Shown: positions 17,294-25,300 of the stretch, one piece after another
How the letters are laid out: the number at the start of each line of letters is the position of its first letter
Position numbering within the stretch: position 1 is the stretch's first letter
Origin: Bacteroidota bacterium
GTDB taxonomy: Bacteria; Bacteroidota; Bacteroidia; NS11-12g; UBA955
Length of the DNA stretch: 37,927 bases
Reading direction: 5' to 3'
Assembly (NCBI GenBank): GCA_016868785.1
Contig: VGFS01000021.1
Coordinates: forward strand, 1 to 37,927
Position numbers and translations under genes: made by a program
The notes under the pieces: generated by a model
Databases searched by the model: none
Told to the model about the DNA's origin: nothing
The model's input: the letters and a program-made list of their open reading frames with translations, nothing else

Positions 17294-18558
17294 ATCCCAA
17301 AACCAGAATTTGTGTCGTAGGACTTGGCTACGTGGGACTGCCGCTGGCAGTGGCCTTCTCACGTCAGTTTCAAACGTTGGGATTCGATATCGATGCAGAC
17401 AGAATCCAAGAATTATCTCAGCAAATCGATAAAACTGAATCTGTAAAACCTGAAGGGCTTTCCTCTGCACTGTCTTCCCAGCAACTCCTACTTTGCAGCC
17501 ATATTAATCAAGTTGCGGATTGTGATTTTTATATCATCACAGTACCCACACCGGTAACCGCAGAAAAACAGCCAGACCTTGGTCCGCTAACCACCGCCTG
17601 TACCCTTGTTGGACAAATCCTCAAGCCCAAACAAGTGGTTGTGTTTGAATCTACCGTTTACCCAGGATGCACCGAAGAGGTCTGTGCACCCCTGCTCGCA
17701 AAAATCGCCAACCTTGAATACAACCGCGATTTTTATTGTGGCTATTCGCCAGAAAGAATCAATCCCGGAGACACAACCCATACCGTTGAAACCATCGTGA
17801 AAGTAACCTCGGGTTCAACCCCAGAAATTGCCACACTGGTAGATCAATTGTATGCCACAATCGTCACTGCAGGTACGCACAAAGCACCTAGCATCAAAGT
17901 GGCCGAAGCCAGCAAAGCCATCGAAAATGCCCAACGCGATGTCAATATCTCCTTTGTGAATGAGTTAGCCGTCATCTTCGACAAAATGGACATCGACACC
18001 TATGATGTGCTCGAAGCGGCCTCAACGAAATGGAATTTCTTGCCGTTCAAACCAGGCTTGGTGGGTGGTCATTGTATCGGTGTAGACCCCTATTATCTCG
18101 CATACCAGGCGAAAAAACTTGGACACGAACCCCAAGTCATACTCAGTGGCCGTCATGTCAACGACAACATGGGACAATTTGTGGCATCAAAAATGGCCAA
18201 ACTCCTCCATGCAGCAGAAAAGCCCATTCAAGGTGCCAATTTGCTCTTGTTGGGAATCACCTTTAAAGAAAATTGCACAGATGTGCGAAACTCCAAAGTG
18301 GTCGATGTGTACCAAGAACTATGTGCTTTGGGCATGATCGTTTCAGTATACGACCCCCATGCAAACGCACAGTTGGTCGAAAATCTATACGAAATCAAGC
18401 TAACCACCGACCTCCAATCTTACGATGGCATCATTGTATCCGTGGGACATCATGAGTTCTTTCAGCTCGACTACACGGCCCTAAAAAAGGAAGACAGTAG
18501 TATCATTTTTGATTTGAAAGGAATTTTGCCAAGGGAAAACGTAAATGCAAGATTGTAA
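17284..18558 (+). CDS. Nucleotide sugar dehydrogenase (UDP-HexNAc 6-dehydrogenase, TviB/WbpA type)
   Basis: From ATG 17284 the protein has 424 residues (an in-frame TTG nine bases upstream is less likely). The NAD Rossmann motif is VVGLGYVGLPLAVAFS. ESTVYPGCTEEVC and GYSPERINPGD are typical of UDP-sugar dehydrogenases. The catalytic cysteine is Cys264 in PGLVGGHCIGVDPYYLAY. The C-terminal UDP-binding domain has GITFKENCTDVRNSKVVD. The EAAS and KWNF segment is more like the UDP-GlcNAc/GalNAc enzymes TviB and WbpA than UDP-glucose dehydrogenase, so a HexNAc uronate product is the likely output. With the adjoining GT2 it implies polysaccharide or glycan synthesis, though no flippase, polymerase or epimerase is nearby. 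It converges on xerD with a 6-bp gap. Confidence 0.92.
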   Translation: MVLNPKTRICVVGLGYVGLPLAVAFSRQFQTLGFDIDADRIQELSQQIDKTESVKPEGLSSALSSQQLLLCSHINQVADCDFYIITVPTPVTAEKQPDLGPLTTACTLVGQILKPKQVVVFESTVYPGCTEEVCAPLLAKIANLEYNRDFYCGYSPERINPGDTTHTVETIVKVTSGSTPEIATLVDQLYATIVTAGTHKAPSIKVAEASKAIENAQRDVNISFVNELAVIFDKMDIDTYDVLEAASTKWNFLPFKPGLVGGHCIGVDPYYLAYQAKKLGHEPQVILSGRHVNDNMGQFVASKMAKLLHAAEKPIQGANLLLLGITFKENCTDVRNSKVVDVYQELCALGMIVSVYDPHANAQLVENLYEIKLTTDLQSYDGIIVSVGHHEFFQLDYTALKKEDSSIIFDLKGILPRENVNARL

Positions 18559-18564
18559 CGCCCA

Positions 18565-19479
18565 TTATTTACTCCGCGGATGAAATTTCAACAAAGTATC
18601 CGCCAAATAATTTCGATCCAAATGCGTGTAAATCTCCGTAGTGGTGATGCTCTCATGGCCCAACATTTCCTGAACCGCACGTAAATCTGCACCCGCTTCC
18701 ACCAAATGCGTGGCAAAACTGTGTCGGAAAGTATGGGGCGAAATGTTCTTATTTACACCTGTTTTCAATGCCAAGCCTTTGATCAATAAAAACACCGACT
18801 GCCGACTCAAGGCGCCTCCCCGCTTACTCAAAAAAACCACATCGCGCTGACTGCTCTGGATATTGATGTGCACCCTTACTTGATTCACATACAACTTAAT
18901 ATGCTTTAGGGCCCTGCCACCCACCGGCACCAATCGCTCTTTGTTGCCCTTTCCTACCACCTGTAAAAACCCCTCTTCAGGATGAATTTGTGTCAGTTTC
19001 AATCCCACCAACTCGCTCACCCGCAAACCACAACTGTACAAAGTCTCTAACATCGCCACGTTGCGCTCTCCTTCAGCAGTGGTTCGATCGATGGCCGCAA
19101 TCATCCCATCAATTTCTTCCTCACTCAATACCACCGGCAATTTGCGCCCGGTTTTGGGGGGTTCTAAAAAATCGGCGGGACTTTCCATCAAGCTATCCTC
19201 CATCACCAAAAATTTGTAAAAGGCCCTCACGCCACTAATAATACGGGCTTGAGAAGTTGCCTGAAAACCCTGATCCGCCACCCACTGGGGAAATTGCTGT
19301 ATGGCGTTTTGATTCAATTTCAAGGGATCCTGATACCCCTCAAACTCCATCCACAGTTGAAATTTCTCTAAGTCTGCCAAATACGCTTCCACACTATTGA
19401 TCGACAGTGAACGTTCCAATTGCAAATACTGCTCGAAACGCAGTTTGGCGGCTGTCCAAACGGAAGGGCTTTGGTTCAT
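18565..19479 (-). CDS. xerD: Site-specific tyrosine recombinase XerD
   Basis: The 304-residue recombinase acts with XerC at dif, under control of FtsK, to resolve chromosome dimers. All catalytic residues are visible: Arg153 (CGLRVSEL), Lys177 (GKGNKERLVPVG), His249 and Arg252 (SPHTFRHSFATH), His275 (LGHESITTTEIYTH) and Tyr284. Each is exactly five positions later than in E. coli XerD. The N-terminal core-binding domain covers residues 1-105. The ATG at 19479 lies 2 nt after the stop of the Omp28-like gene, giving translational coupling. The intact length and housekeeping-type sequence argue against an integrase of a mobile element; there are no att-like repeats or cargo genes around it. Confidence 0.95.
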   Translation of the reverse strand: MNQSPSVWTAAKLRFEQYLQLERSLSINSVEAYLADLEKFQLWMEFEGYQDPLKLNQNAIQQFPQWVADQGFQATSQARIISGVRAFYKFLVMEDSLMESPADFLEPPKTGRKLPVVLSEEEIDGMIAAIDRTTAEGERNVAMLETLYSCGLRVSELVGLKLTQIHPEEGFLQVVGKGNKERLVPVGGRALKHIKLYVNQVRVHINIQSSQRDVVFLSKRGGALSRQSVFLLIKGLALKTGVNKNISPHTFRHSFATHLVEAGADLRAVQEMLGHESITTTEIYTHLDRNYLADTLLKFHPRSK

Positions 19480-19481
19480 TC

Positions 19482-20366
19482 CTATTTCATAGAAACGTGA
19501 TTCACTTGAACCACCTCTTTGGTGTTGGCATCCAAAATCCAAACCACCACATCACAATTCGCTGGATTCCATTTAGATTTTGGGGTCACATAAAAATGCT
19601 TTTCCCTCACATAACCCGCAGAAACTGCATTGGTATTGATATCGGAACCCAAGGTAGACCCAACAACACCGCGCAAGGCATGTTCATGTTCGTAATCCTC
19701 AACAACACCGCCTGGTGCATCTTGATCTGATTGCTTGCTCTTCACCGCACTTTCGGTAATGGCCATCACCCATTTGTATGACCCCGCAATAGCGGTATTG
19801 GCCACCGCTTTCACTTCAACACGAGCCCTGCCCTCGGCAGACTTCCACGTGCTTTTAAGTTCTAAATTGAACGGTGAACTTTTCGATAGTTGAGCCGTAA
19901 CCGCAGCACTCCAATCGCTGGTATTCAACAACTTACTTCCGTTGTACGATACTTGATCCACCGCACCCAACGGCAACGAAGTGATCCCGCCCAACGCCGT
20001 AGCAATTTGATCGGCTTCCATGGTACTCATCGTGTCGAACCCCGCCCAAGGATAAGTCAAACTCACTGGGGTTTTGGGGTACAAAGCCACCACTTCCAAA
20101 CGACCTGCATTGCTGGCCATCAAATTCTTGGCCAAAGCGGCGGCTTTCGGACAGTTATTGCATCGTACACCCGTTACATCGAACAGAAGTACTTTTTTCG
20201 GCGATGCAGAAGGTACTGAGCCCACATAAAATGTATCCAACAAAGGCTTTTCCTCTTCGGTCATGATCACCGGAGGCAATTCCTCATCACAAGATACCAC
20301 GGCACCCATTAACAACAGGAAAGTTCCCATTCCCACCAACCATACTTTTGAATCCTTCAATCGCAT
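19482..20366 (-). CDS. Omp28-related lipoprotein with thioredoxin-like CxxC domain
   Basis: The 294-residue protein starts with a signal peptide and the lipobox Val-Val-Ser-Cys (Cys26). Residues about 60-190 look thioredoxin-like, with FDVTGVRCNNCPKAA containing a Cys-x-x-Cys, then DQIATALGGITSLPLGAVD. The C-terminal half is a beta-rich domain with KHFYVTPKSKWNPANC. This is the layout of Omp28-type outer-membrane lipoproteins of Bacteroidota. The biochemical role is unknown; the CxxC suggests, but does not prove, thiol chemistry. It is transcribed before and coupled to xerD. It diverges from the glutathione peroxidase gene over 68 bp, and a TAATTTCG box ends 4 nt before its ATG. Confidence 0.87.
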   Translation of the reverse strand: MRLKDSKVWLVGMGTFLLLMGAVVSCDEELPPVIMTEEEKPLLDTFYVGSVPSASPKKVLLFDVTGVRCNNCPKAAALAKNLMASNAGRLEVVALYPKTPVSLTYPWAGFDTMSTMEADQIATALGGITSLPLGAVDQVSYNGSKLLNTSDWSAAVTAQLSKSSPFNLELKSTWKSAEGRARVEVKAVANTAIAGSYKWVMAITESAVKSKQSDQDAPGGVVEDYEHEHALRGVVGSTLGSDINTNAVSAGYVREKHFYVTPKSKWNPANCDVVVWILDANTKEVVQVNHVSMK

Positions 20367-20370
20367 TCCA

Positions 20371-20378
20371 CGAAATTA
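20371..20378 (-). promoter_or_regulatory. Variant -7 box of the Omp28-xerD unit
   Basis: TAATTTCG on the minus strand ends 4 nt before the ATG at 20366. It is one base from the consensus and of the same TTCG type seen before sucD, rnz, ftsK and the M1 peptidase gene. Confidence 0.4.
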
Positions 20379-20416
20379 ACCAAAATTCACAAATACCCAC
20401 CCAAACCAACTTTCAT

Positions 20417-20424
20417 TAACTTTG
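20417..20424 (+). promoter_or_regulatory. -7 box of the glutathione peroxidase gene
   Basis: TAACTTTG is an exact match and ends 10 nt before the GTG at 20435, supporting the GTG as start codon. No TTG is seen at the -33 position. Confidence 0.5.
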
Positions 20425-20434
20425 TTTATACATC

Positions 20435-21022
20435 GTGAGAATCATAAAATTTGCCTCCATCGCCGCCGCCATTGGCTCTTTAATCACCGCCTGTGTGTTT
20501 GGTAAATCCAAAACTATCGACCCAAGTCAAGCAGGAACAGCATCCAAAAGCATATACGACATTCAATTGAAGTCGCTGGATGGCAACACCACCCTGAACC
20601 TGACCGATTACAAAGGCAAGAAAATCCTTATTGTGAATACCGCTTCCAAATGCGGATACACCCCGCAATACGCTGAACTTCAGCAATTGCAGGAAAAATA
20701 TGCGGACAAACTCGTCATTATCGGTTGCCCCTGCAACCAATTCATGGAGCAAGAACCTGGAGGAGCGAAGAAAATCGCCAGCTTTTGCCAAAAAAATTAC
20801 GGCGTTACCTTTCCCATCAGCGAAAAATTGGATGTCAAAGGCAGTTCACAACACCCAATATATCGTTGGTTGTGCAACAAAACCGAAAACGGTGCCCTGG
20901 ACGCCACCGTGAGTTGGAACTTCAACAAGTTTTTAATCAACGAACAAGGTCAACTCATAGCCTATTACCCATCTGGTGTTAAACCCTTGGGACCCGAAAT
21001 TACGCAGGCCATCACGAAATAA
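20435..21022 (+). CDS. Glutathione peroxidase-family lipoprotein (thiol peroxidase)
   Basis: The 195-residue protein uses a GTG start that gives MRIIKFASIAAAIG followed by LITAC, a lipobox with Cys20, so it is predicted to be lipid-anchored in the periplasm. The thioredoxin-fold peroxidase domain shows the peroxidatic cysteine in NTASKCGYTPQY, the resolving-region motif CPCNQFMEQEPG (canonical CNQFGxQEPG) and VSWNFNKFLI. A Cys rather than selenocysteine occupies the active site, as in most bacterial members. These usually act as thioredoxin-dependent peroxidases, so the glutathione name is historical. It may detoxify peroxides at the envelope. It stands alone between the divergent Omp28 gene and sucD. 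Confidence 0.92.
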   Translation: MRIIKFASIAAAIGSLITACVFGKSKTIDPSQAGTASKSIYDIQLKSLDGNTTLNLTDYKGKKILIVNTASKCGYTPQYAELQQLQEKYADKLVIIGCPCNQFMEQEPGGAKKIASFCQKNYGVTFPISEKLDVKGSSQHPIYRWLCNKTENGALDATVSWNFNKFLINEQGQLIAYYPSGVKPLGPEITQAITK

Positions 21023-21036
21023 CCGCGGCCACCGCA

Positions 21037-21066
21037 TTGTGATTCAGCCCCTCTGTGTTATTTTCG
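21037..21066 (+). promoter_or_regulatory. Promoter of sucD
   Basis: TTG at 21037-21039, a 19-nt spacer and TATTTTCG at 21059-21066 end 15 nt before the ATG at 21082. The -7 element overlaps an in-frame GTG at 21055, which argues against that GTG as the start. Confidence 0.5.
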
Positions 21067-21081
21067 CACAGCAATAATTCT

Positions 21082-21963
21082 ATGAGTATACTGGTTAACA
21101 AAGACTCCCGCGTTATAGTTCAAGGTTTTACAGGAAACGAAGGCACATTTCACGCACAACAGATGATCGAATACGGCACCAACGTGGTTGGTGGTGTTAC
21201 TCCCGGAAAAGGAGGCAGTACCCACCTCGATCGTCCCGTTTTCAATAGCGTTCAAGATGCAGTCCGCGAAGCACAAGCCAACGTAAGCATCATCTTTGTA
21301 CCACCCGCATTTGCCGCTGACGCCATCATGGAATCAGCCGAAGCAGGTATCGGCGTAATCGTTTGTATCACAGAAGGCATCCCCACCAAAGACATGGTGA
21401 AAGTGCGTGAGTATATCAAAGGATTTAACTGCACACTGATTGGCCCCAACTGCCCAGGTATCATCACCCCAGGCGAAGCCAAAATTGGCATCATGCCCGG
21501 TTTTATCTTCAAAAAAGGAACCATTGGTGTTGTATCCAAATCGGGTACCCTTACCTATGAAGCGGTAGACCAATTAACAAAATTGGGATTGGGACAAAGC
21601 ACCGCCATCGGAATTGGTGGTGACCCAATCATCGGAGCAACCACAAAAGAAGCGGTTGAATTGTTCATGAACGACCCTGAAACTGAAGGCATCGTGATGA
21701 TTGGTGAAATCGGTGGTGGCATGGAAGCTGAAGCTGCCCGCTGGATCAAAGAACATGGCACCAAGCCCGTGGTGGGATTCATCGCAGGTCAAACCGCCCC
21801 CGCAGGCCGCAGAATGGGCCACGCCGGAGCAATCGTGGGTGGAAAAGACGATACAGCCGCCGCAAAAATGGCCATCATGGCTGAGTGCGGTATCCATGTA
21901 GTAGCCTCTCCCGCAGAAATCGGACAGAAAATGGCCGAAGTTTTGGGAAGAATGCCTGCGTAA
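21082..21963 (+). CDS. sucD: Succinate-CoA ligase (ADP-forming) alpha subunit
   Basis: The 293-residue subunit starts [20 protein letters not shown], the normal SucD N-terminus. It makes or uses succinyl-CoA in the TCA cycle with substrate-level phosphorylation. The CoA-binding domain covers residues 1-125. GIGGDPIIG and the phosphohistidine loop GHAGAIVGG, with catalytic His247, lie in the second domain; the histidine number matches the family. The beta subunit gene sucC, often adjacent in other bacteria, is not in this window, as is common in Bacteroidota. A weak hairpin (21974-21978 with 21999-22003) followed by four T residues lies just downstream. Confidence 0.97.
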   Translation: MSILVNKDSRVIVQGFTGNEGTFHAQQMIEYGTNVVGGVTPGKGGSTHLDRPVFNSVQDAVREAQANVSIIFVPPAFAADAIMESAEAGIGVIVCITEGIPTKDMVKVREYIKGFNCTLIGPNCPGIITPGEAKIGIMPGFIFKKGTIGVVSKSGTLTYEAVDQLTKLGLGQSTAIGIGGDPIIGATTKEAVELFMNDPETEGIVMIGEIGGGMEAEAARWIKEHGTKPVVGFIAGQTAPAGRRMGHAGAIVGGKDDTAAAKMAIMAECGIHVVASPAEIGQKMAEVLGRMPA

Positions 21964-21973
21964 TACCTGATTA

Positions 21974-22008
21974 AGCCCTTTCTGTACATTCATGCTTTGG
22001 GCTATTTT
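21974..22008 (+). terminator. Possible weak terminator of sucD
   Basis: Five-bp arms 21974-21978 and 21999-22003 enclose a 20-nt loop and are followed by TATTTT. The stem is short, so support is low. Confidence 0.25.
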
Positions 22009-22036
22009 CACCGCCATAATTTTTGCTTGTAGCAAT

Positions 22037-22204
22037 TTATTTATTCGATTTAGACTTGCCAACACCCATTGGCTCAGAAATCTTCATCGACTCATCAGCC
22101 AATCTCGCCCCTTTGTAAATCCGGATGCTGCAGTCAAATTCTTTTTTGAACTGCGCTTTAATGCTCTTAACTGAGCTTGATTTGATCACTTTAATTGTAG
22201 CCAT
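22037..22204 (-). CDS. Small basic protein of 55 residues
   Basis: An ATG at 22204 opens a 55-codon frame ending in TAA. The product starts MATIKVIKSSSVKSIKAQF, continues KKEFDCSIRIYKGARLADES and ends GVGKSKSNK. It reads like a small beta-alpha fold. I recall similar small Bacteroidota proteins with a K-SxxVxSxKxxFKxEF start and an R-V/I-Y-K/D-G-x-x-A-D motif, usually about twice as long, so this may be a short or C-terminally truncated member; that comparison is from memory. Without it, the 371 bp between sucD and the next gene would be empty. Upstream on its strand lie two copies of atttgtact spaced by 10 bp. No exact -7 box is seen. Function unknown. Confidence 0.6.
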   Translation of the reverse strand: MATIKVIKSSSVKSIKAQFKKEFDCSIRIYKGARLADESMKISEPMGVGKSKSNK

Positions 22205-22243
22205 AATTTACCACAACAATAAATCCTACATCAATGCGAATTC

Positions 22244-22262
22244 AGTACAAATGAGTACAAAT
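22244..22262 (+). repeat. Two 9-bp direct repeats with 10-bp period
   Basis: agtacaaat occurs at 22244-22252 and 22254-22262, one helical turn apart, 40-58 bp upstream of the 55-residue ORF. This is compatible with a tandem operator half-site or with chance. Confidence 0.4.
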
Positions 22263-22273
22263 AACCCTACCCT

Positions 22274-22318
22274 CCAAAACAGCGGGGGCGGACCAATGGC
22301 CCGCCCCCGCTGTTTTGG
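22274..22318 (-). terminator. Strong GC-rich terminator of the PKD/T9SS gene
   Basis: Arms 22274-22291 and 22301-22318 form a perfect 18-bp stem around a 9-nt loop, 17 nt beyond the stop codon of the minus-strand gene. The stem includes a four-T stretch near its 3' side but lacks a long T-tract. It is the strongest inverted repeat in the window. Confidence 0.75.
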
Positions 22319-22334
22319 CGTACATGTAAATCAA

Positions 22335-25300
22335 TTACCGCTCAACATTCACCCCATTCATCAATCTCATTTGTCCAACAGGCTCGCCATTTTTCATAAC
22401 CGTTATGAGGTACATCCCCGGCCTCCATAAGCCACTGAGAATTTCTAACTCTCCTGCAAAATCTGCAATCGCTGTCCGCTGCAGTTCCTTACCCACTAAA
22501 TCTGTCACCAAGACGTCTACCCTGGCCGTTGGATCCAATACTTGATATTTCAAAAACGCATTTCCAACCACCGGATTGGGTGCCAAAACTGCCATGATTC
22601 CCGCATATTTCGAATCCACGACACTCAAGTGATTTCTGCAATCAGGCAATGCCACACACACCGTTTTAAAGCAATATCGCCCCGTCGCCGGATCTGTTAG
22701 TAACACCTTAAAACATACCGTTCCGTCCAAGGGATATTGGTCGAAATAATTGAATGCAAAGGTCTGATTGCCTAATCCAATTACAGTGGGACTCAACCCG
22801 CTCACCACACCCCCCTGAACCGGCAATATTTGCACCTGAGCATTGACACCAAATGGATTAGCTACCGTAAGATCAATGTCGTAATTCCAACCGTTCAGTG
22901 ACGGCTTTGCGCAATGCGCACACAACCCGTTAACCGCAAATGTGCAACTGTCCTTACATGGTTGATATTTAAAGGCAATTGAATCTTTACACACCTTTTT
23001 TGTAACAGGATCATATACATACAAATACAACCACATAGCACCGGAATGAGGTAACAGATCTGTGTACGAAAAACACTGTGTACTAAGGCCCGTGGGAATC
23101 GAAACAGGATTAACCGCAAAACTCGCTGAATTACTCACCAATGTTAGCGTGGAACCATTACTACCACCCCAGTTCACACTCAAACACAAATAATACTGTG
23201 GGTTTCCAAAAACGTCAGTACCCATACATTGAATACTCTTCACCTTGTAAGCATCTTTACAATCTATCCCCCCACATCGCGGCAATGGAATACACAAAAA
23301 CGTATCACAAGATTTCGGTTTTGTGGTATCATTCTGAGGATTCGTGGCTATTTTCTGATAAGTGGTTAACTGAACATAAAAACATGCCGTGTCATCCACA
23401 TTGGGCAAATCTTCAAATACGAAACTTACGGTACTGTTTCCCAACGGCAAGGTTGACGGAGATACAGTCCCCACCAATCCTTGCAATGAAGAAATCAACA
23501 CCGTAGCATTGTTTCCCACCGTGTTATTGATATTGAAATTCATCTGGTACGTCTGATTTCCCGCAGGTGACACCGGTCCACAATCTACCTTCCCCATGAT
23601 ATCAAAATCACAATCTGTTTCACAAATCACAAAATCAATGTTGATTGGGTCCGACATGCTGCTACATCCCGCCGAGTTGGTTACCAACACCGTGTAAGTC
23701 GCGTCTTGATGCATCACCAAATGCAAAGTATCCTTCACATGTCCCGTCATGATAACACCATCCATATACCATTGGTAGGAAGCAAAGCCCTGAGGCGCAT
23801 ACCATACAACTTCTTTCACTGTATCACAATAAGTGTAACAGCCCGTCTTCAACCCACACAAATCGGGCAGCCGAGAAATCACCGCCGAAGCCGTAGCCTT
23901 GCAACCATTGGAATCCACAGCCGTCACCACATATCCCCCCGCAAACCCCGTAACCAAAGTATCATTGATAACACCATTGTTCCATTGATAATAGGCCAAC
24001 AATGGAGAGGGGCTCTGAGCAACCAACACATGAGATTGACCTTCACACATGTTTGGCGGAGCCAATATATTAACCGTGGGTACCCCCACCGTTGTAACCC
24101 ATAGTGTGTCGTACGCATAGCAGGTATCCGGACTTCTAATGATCACCGAAACCATATGACTGCCCAAAGAGCTTGCATAATACCCCATGGTATTGCCTGT
24201 TGCCCAAGGCACAAGCGACCCATCAACAGACCATTGTATACTCGCACCCGGCAAACTATTTGGATAGGCAACCGTAAAATCTACAAAATTGTTTTTACAT
24301 AGCTTCAACGGCCCTTGAATGTTCGCCACCGGCGTATTTTTCTGAACTACCGTTACGGTATTTGACAAAAACAAACATCCCTTCACGTCCGAAAAGGTTG
24401 CCTGGTAATCCCCGGATTGGTGCGCCCAAATAGATATCGTCGTTTCTGTGGTATTCCATAAACGGCTGTATGGAGGATAACCTCCTCCAACCACAGAGTT
24501 TAATTTTACGGAATCACCCCCACAAAAACGCAGTGGACCCACCGCCGATATACTCCCTGTCAGGGTATTTGGAAGAACCCTAACGTAACGGGAATAACCA
24601 TCAACACAACCTAAGTTGCTTGTAAGTTGCAAATTTACCAAATACAATCCCGCGTTAGCATAAGTGCGCATGGGTGACATTAACGTGCTGGTAGACCCAT
24701 CTCCAAACGACCAATTACTGTTCAAACCCAAACCTGTACTAGTATTCGTAAAGACTACAGGCGTGCCCACACATACAGAATCTATGGCATTAAATGCCGC
24801 ATTTGGAATTCCCGGTACCACCAAGTTTTGAATCATTTGACAAACTCCATTTACGGTTAGTTTTATGGAGTAGGTTCCTGGAGCTAAATTAAATACGGGA
24901 TTTTTAAGAGTACTGCTGAAACCACCCGGCGTGATGAGCCATGCGTATGAAGGTACAGGAAATCCTGACAATACCTTTGTGGTATTTATAAATTTAACCC
25001 CAACAGTTGAAGCATTGGTCACGCAATACATTGAATCAAAGAAATTGGCCACATACTTAATTGTATCCACCTTCATCACGCACTTATCGCAAAACCCTGT
25101 GCCTGCAGTGTTCGGCACTAAGCCACAAAGTTTAACACGGTAATAACCAGGTTCTGGAAAAGTATGTGTAGCACTGAGTCCGCTACCCCCTGATGAGTTG
25201 AAGGGATCATCAAAACTCCATGTTAAACCTGTCACATTTGAACTTGCAACACCTTGAAAACTGTCTGTGTTACAACCCTGTCGATAGCGGTTGAAATTCA

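Noticed and set aside
18565-19479. Tyrosine recombinase as a sign of an integrated mobile element
   Set aside because: All catalytic residues align with housekeeping XerD at a constant offset, the neighbours are chromosomal, and no att repeats or cargo genes are visible.
22125-22430. Plus-strand open frame of about 100 residues through the terminator region
   Set aside because: It runs across the 18-bp hairpin and into the 3' end of the PKD gene, and its sequence looks random; the minus-strand 55-residue frame is far more protein-like.
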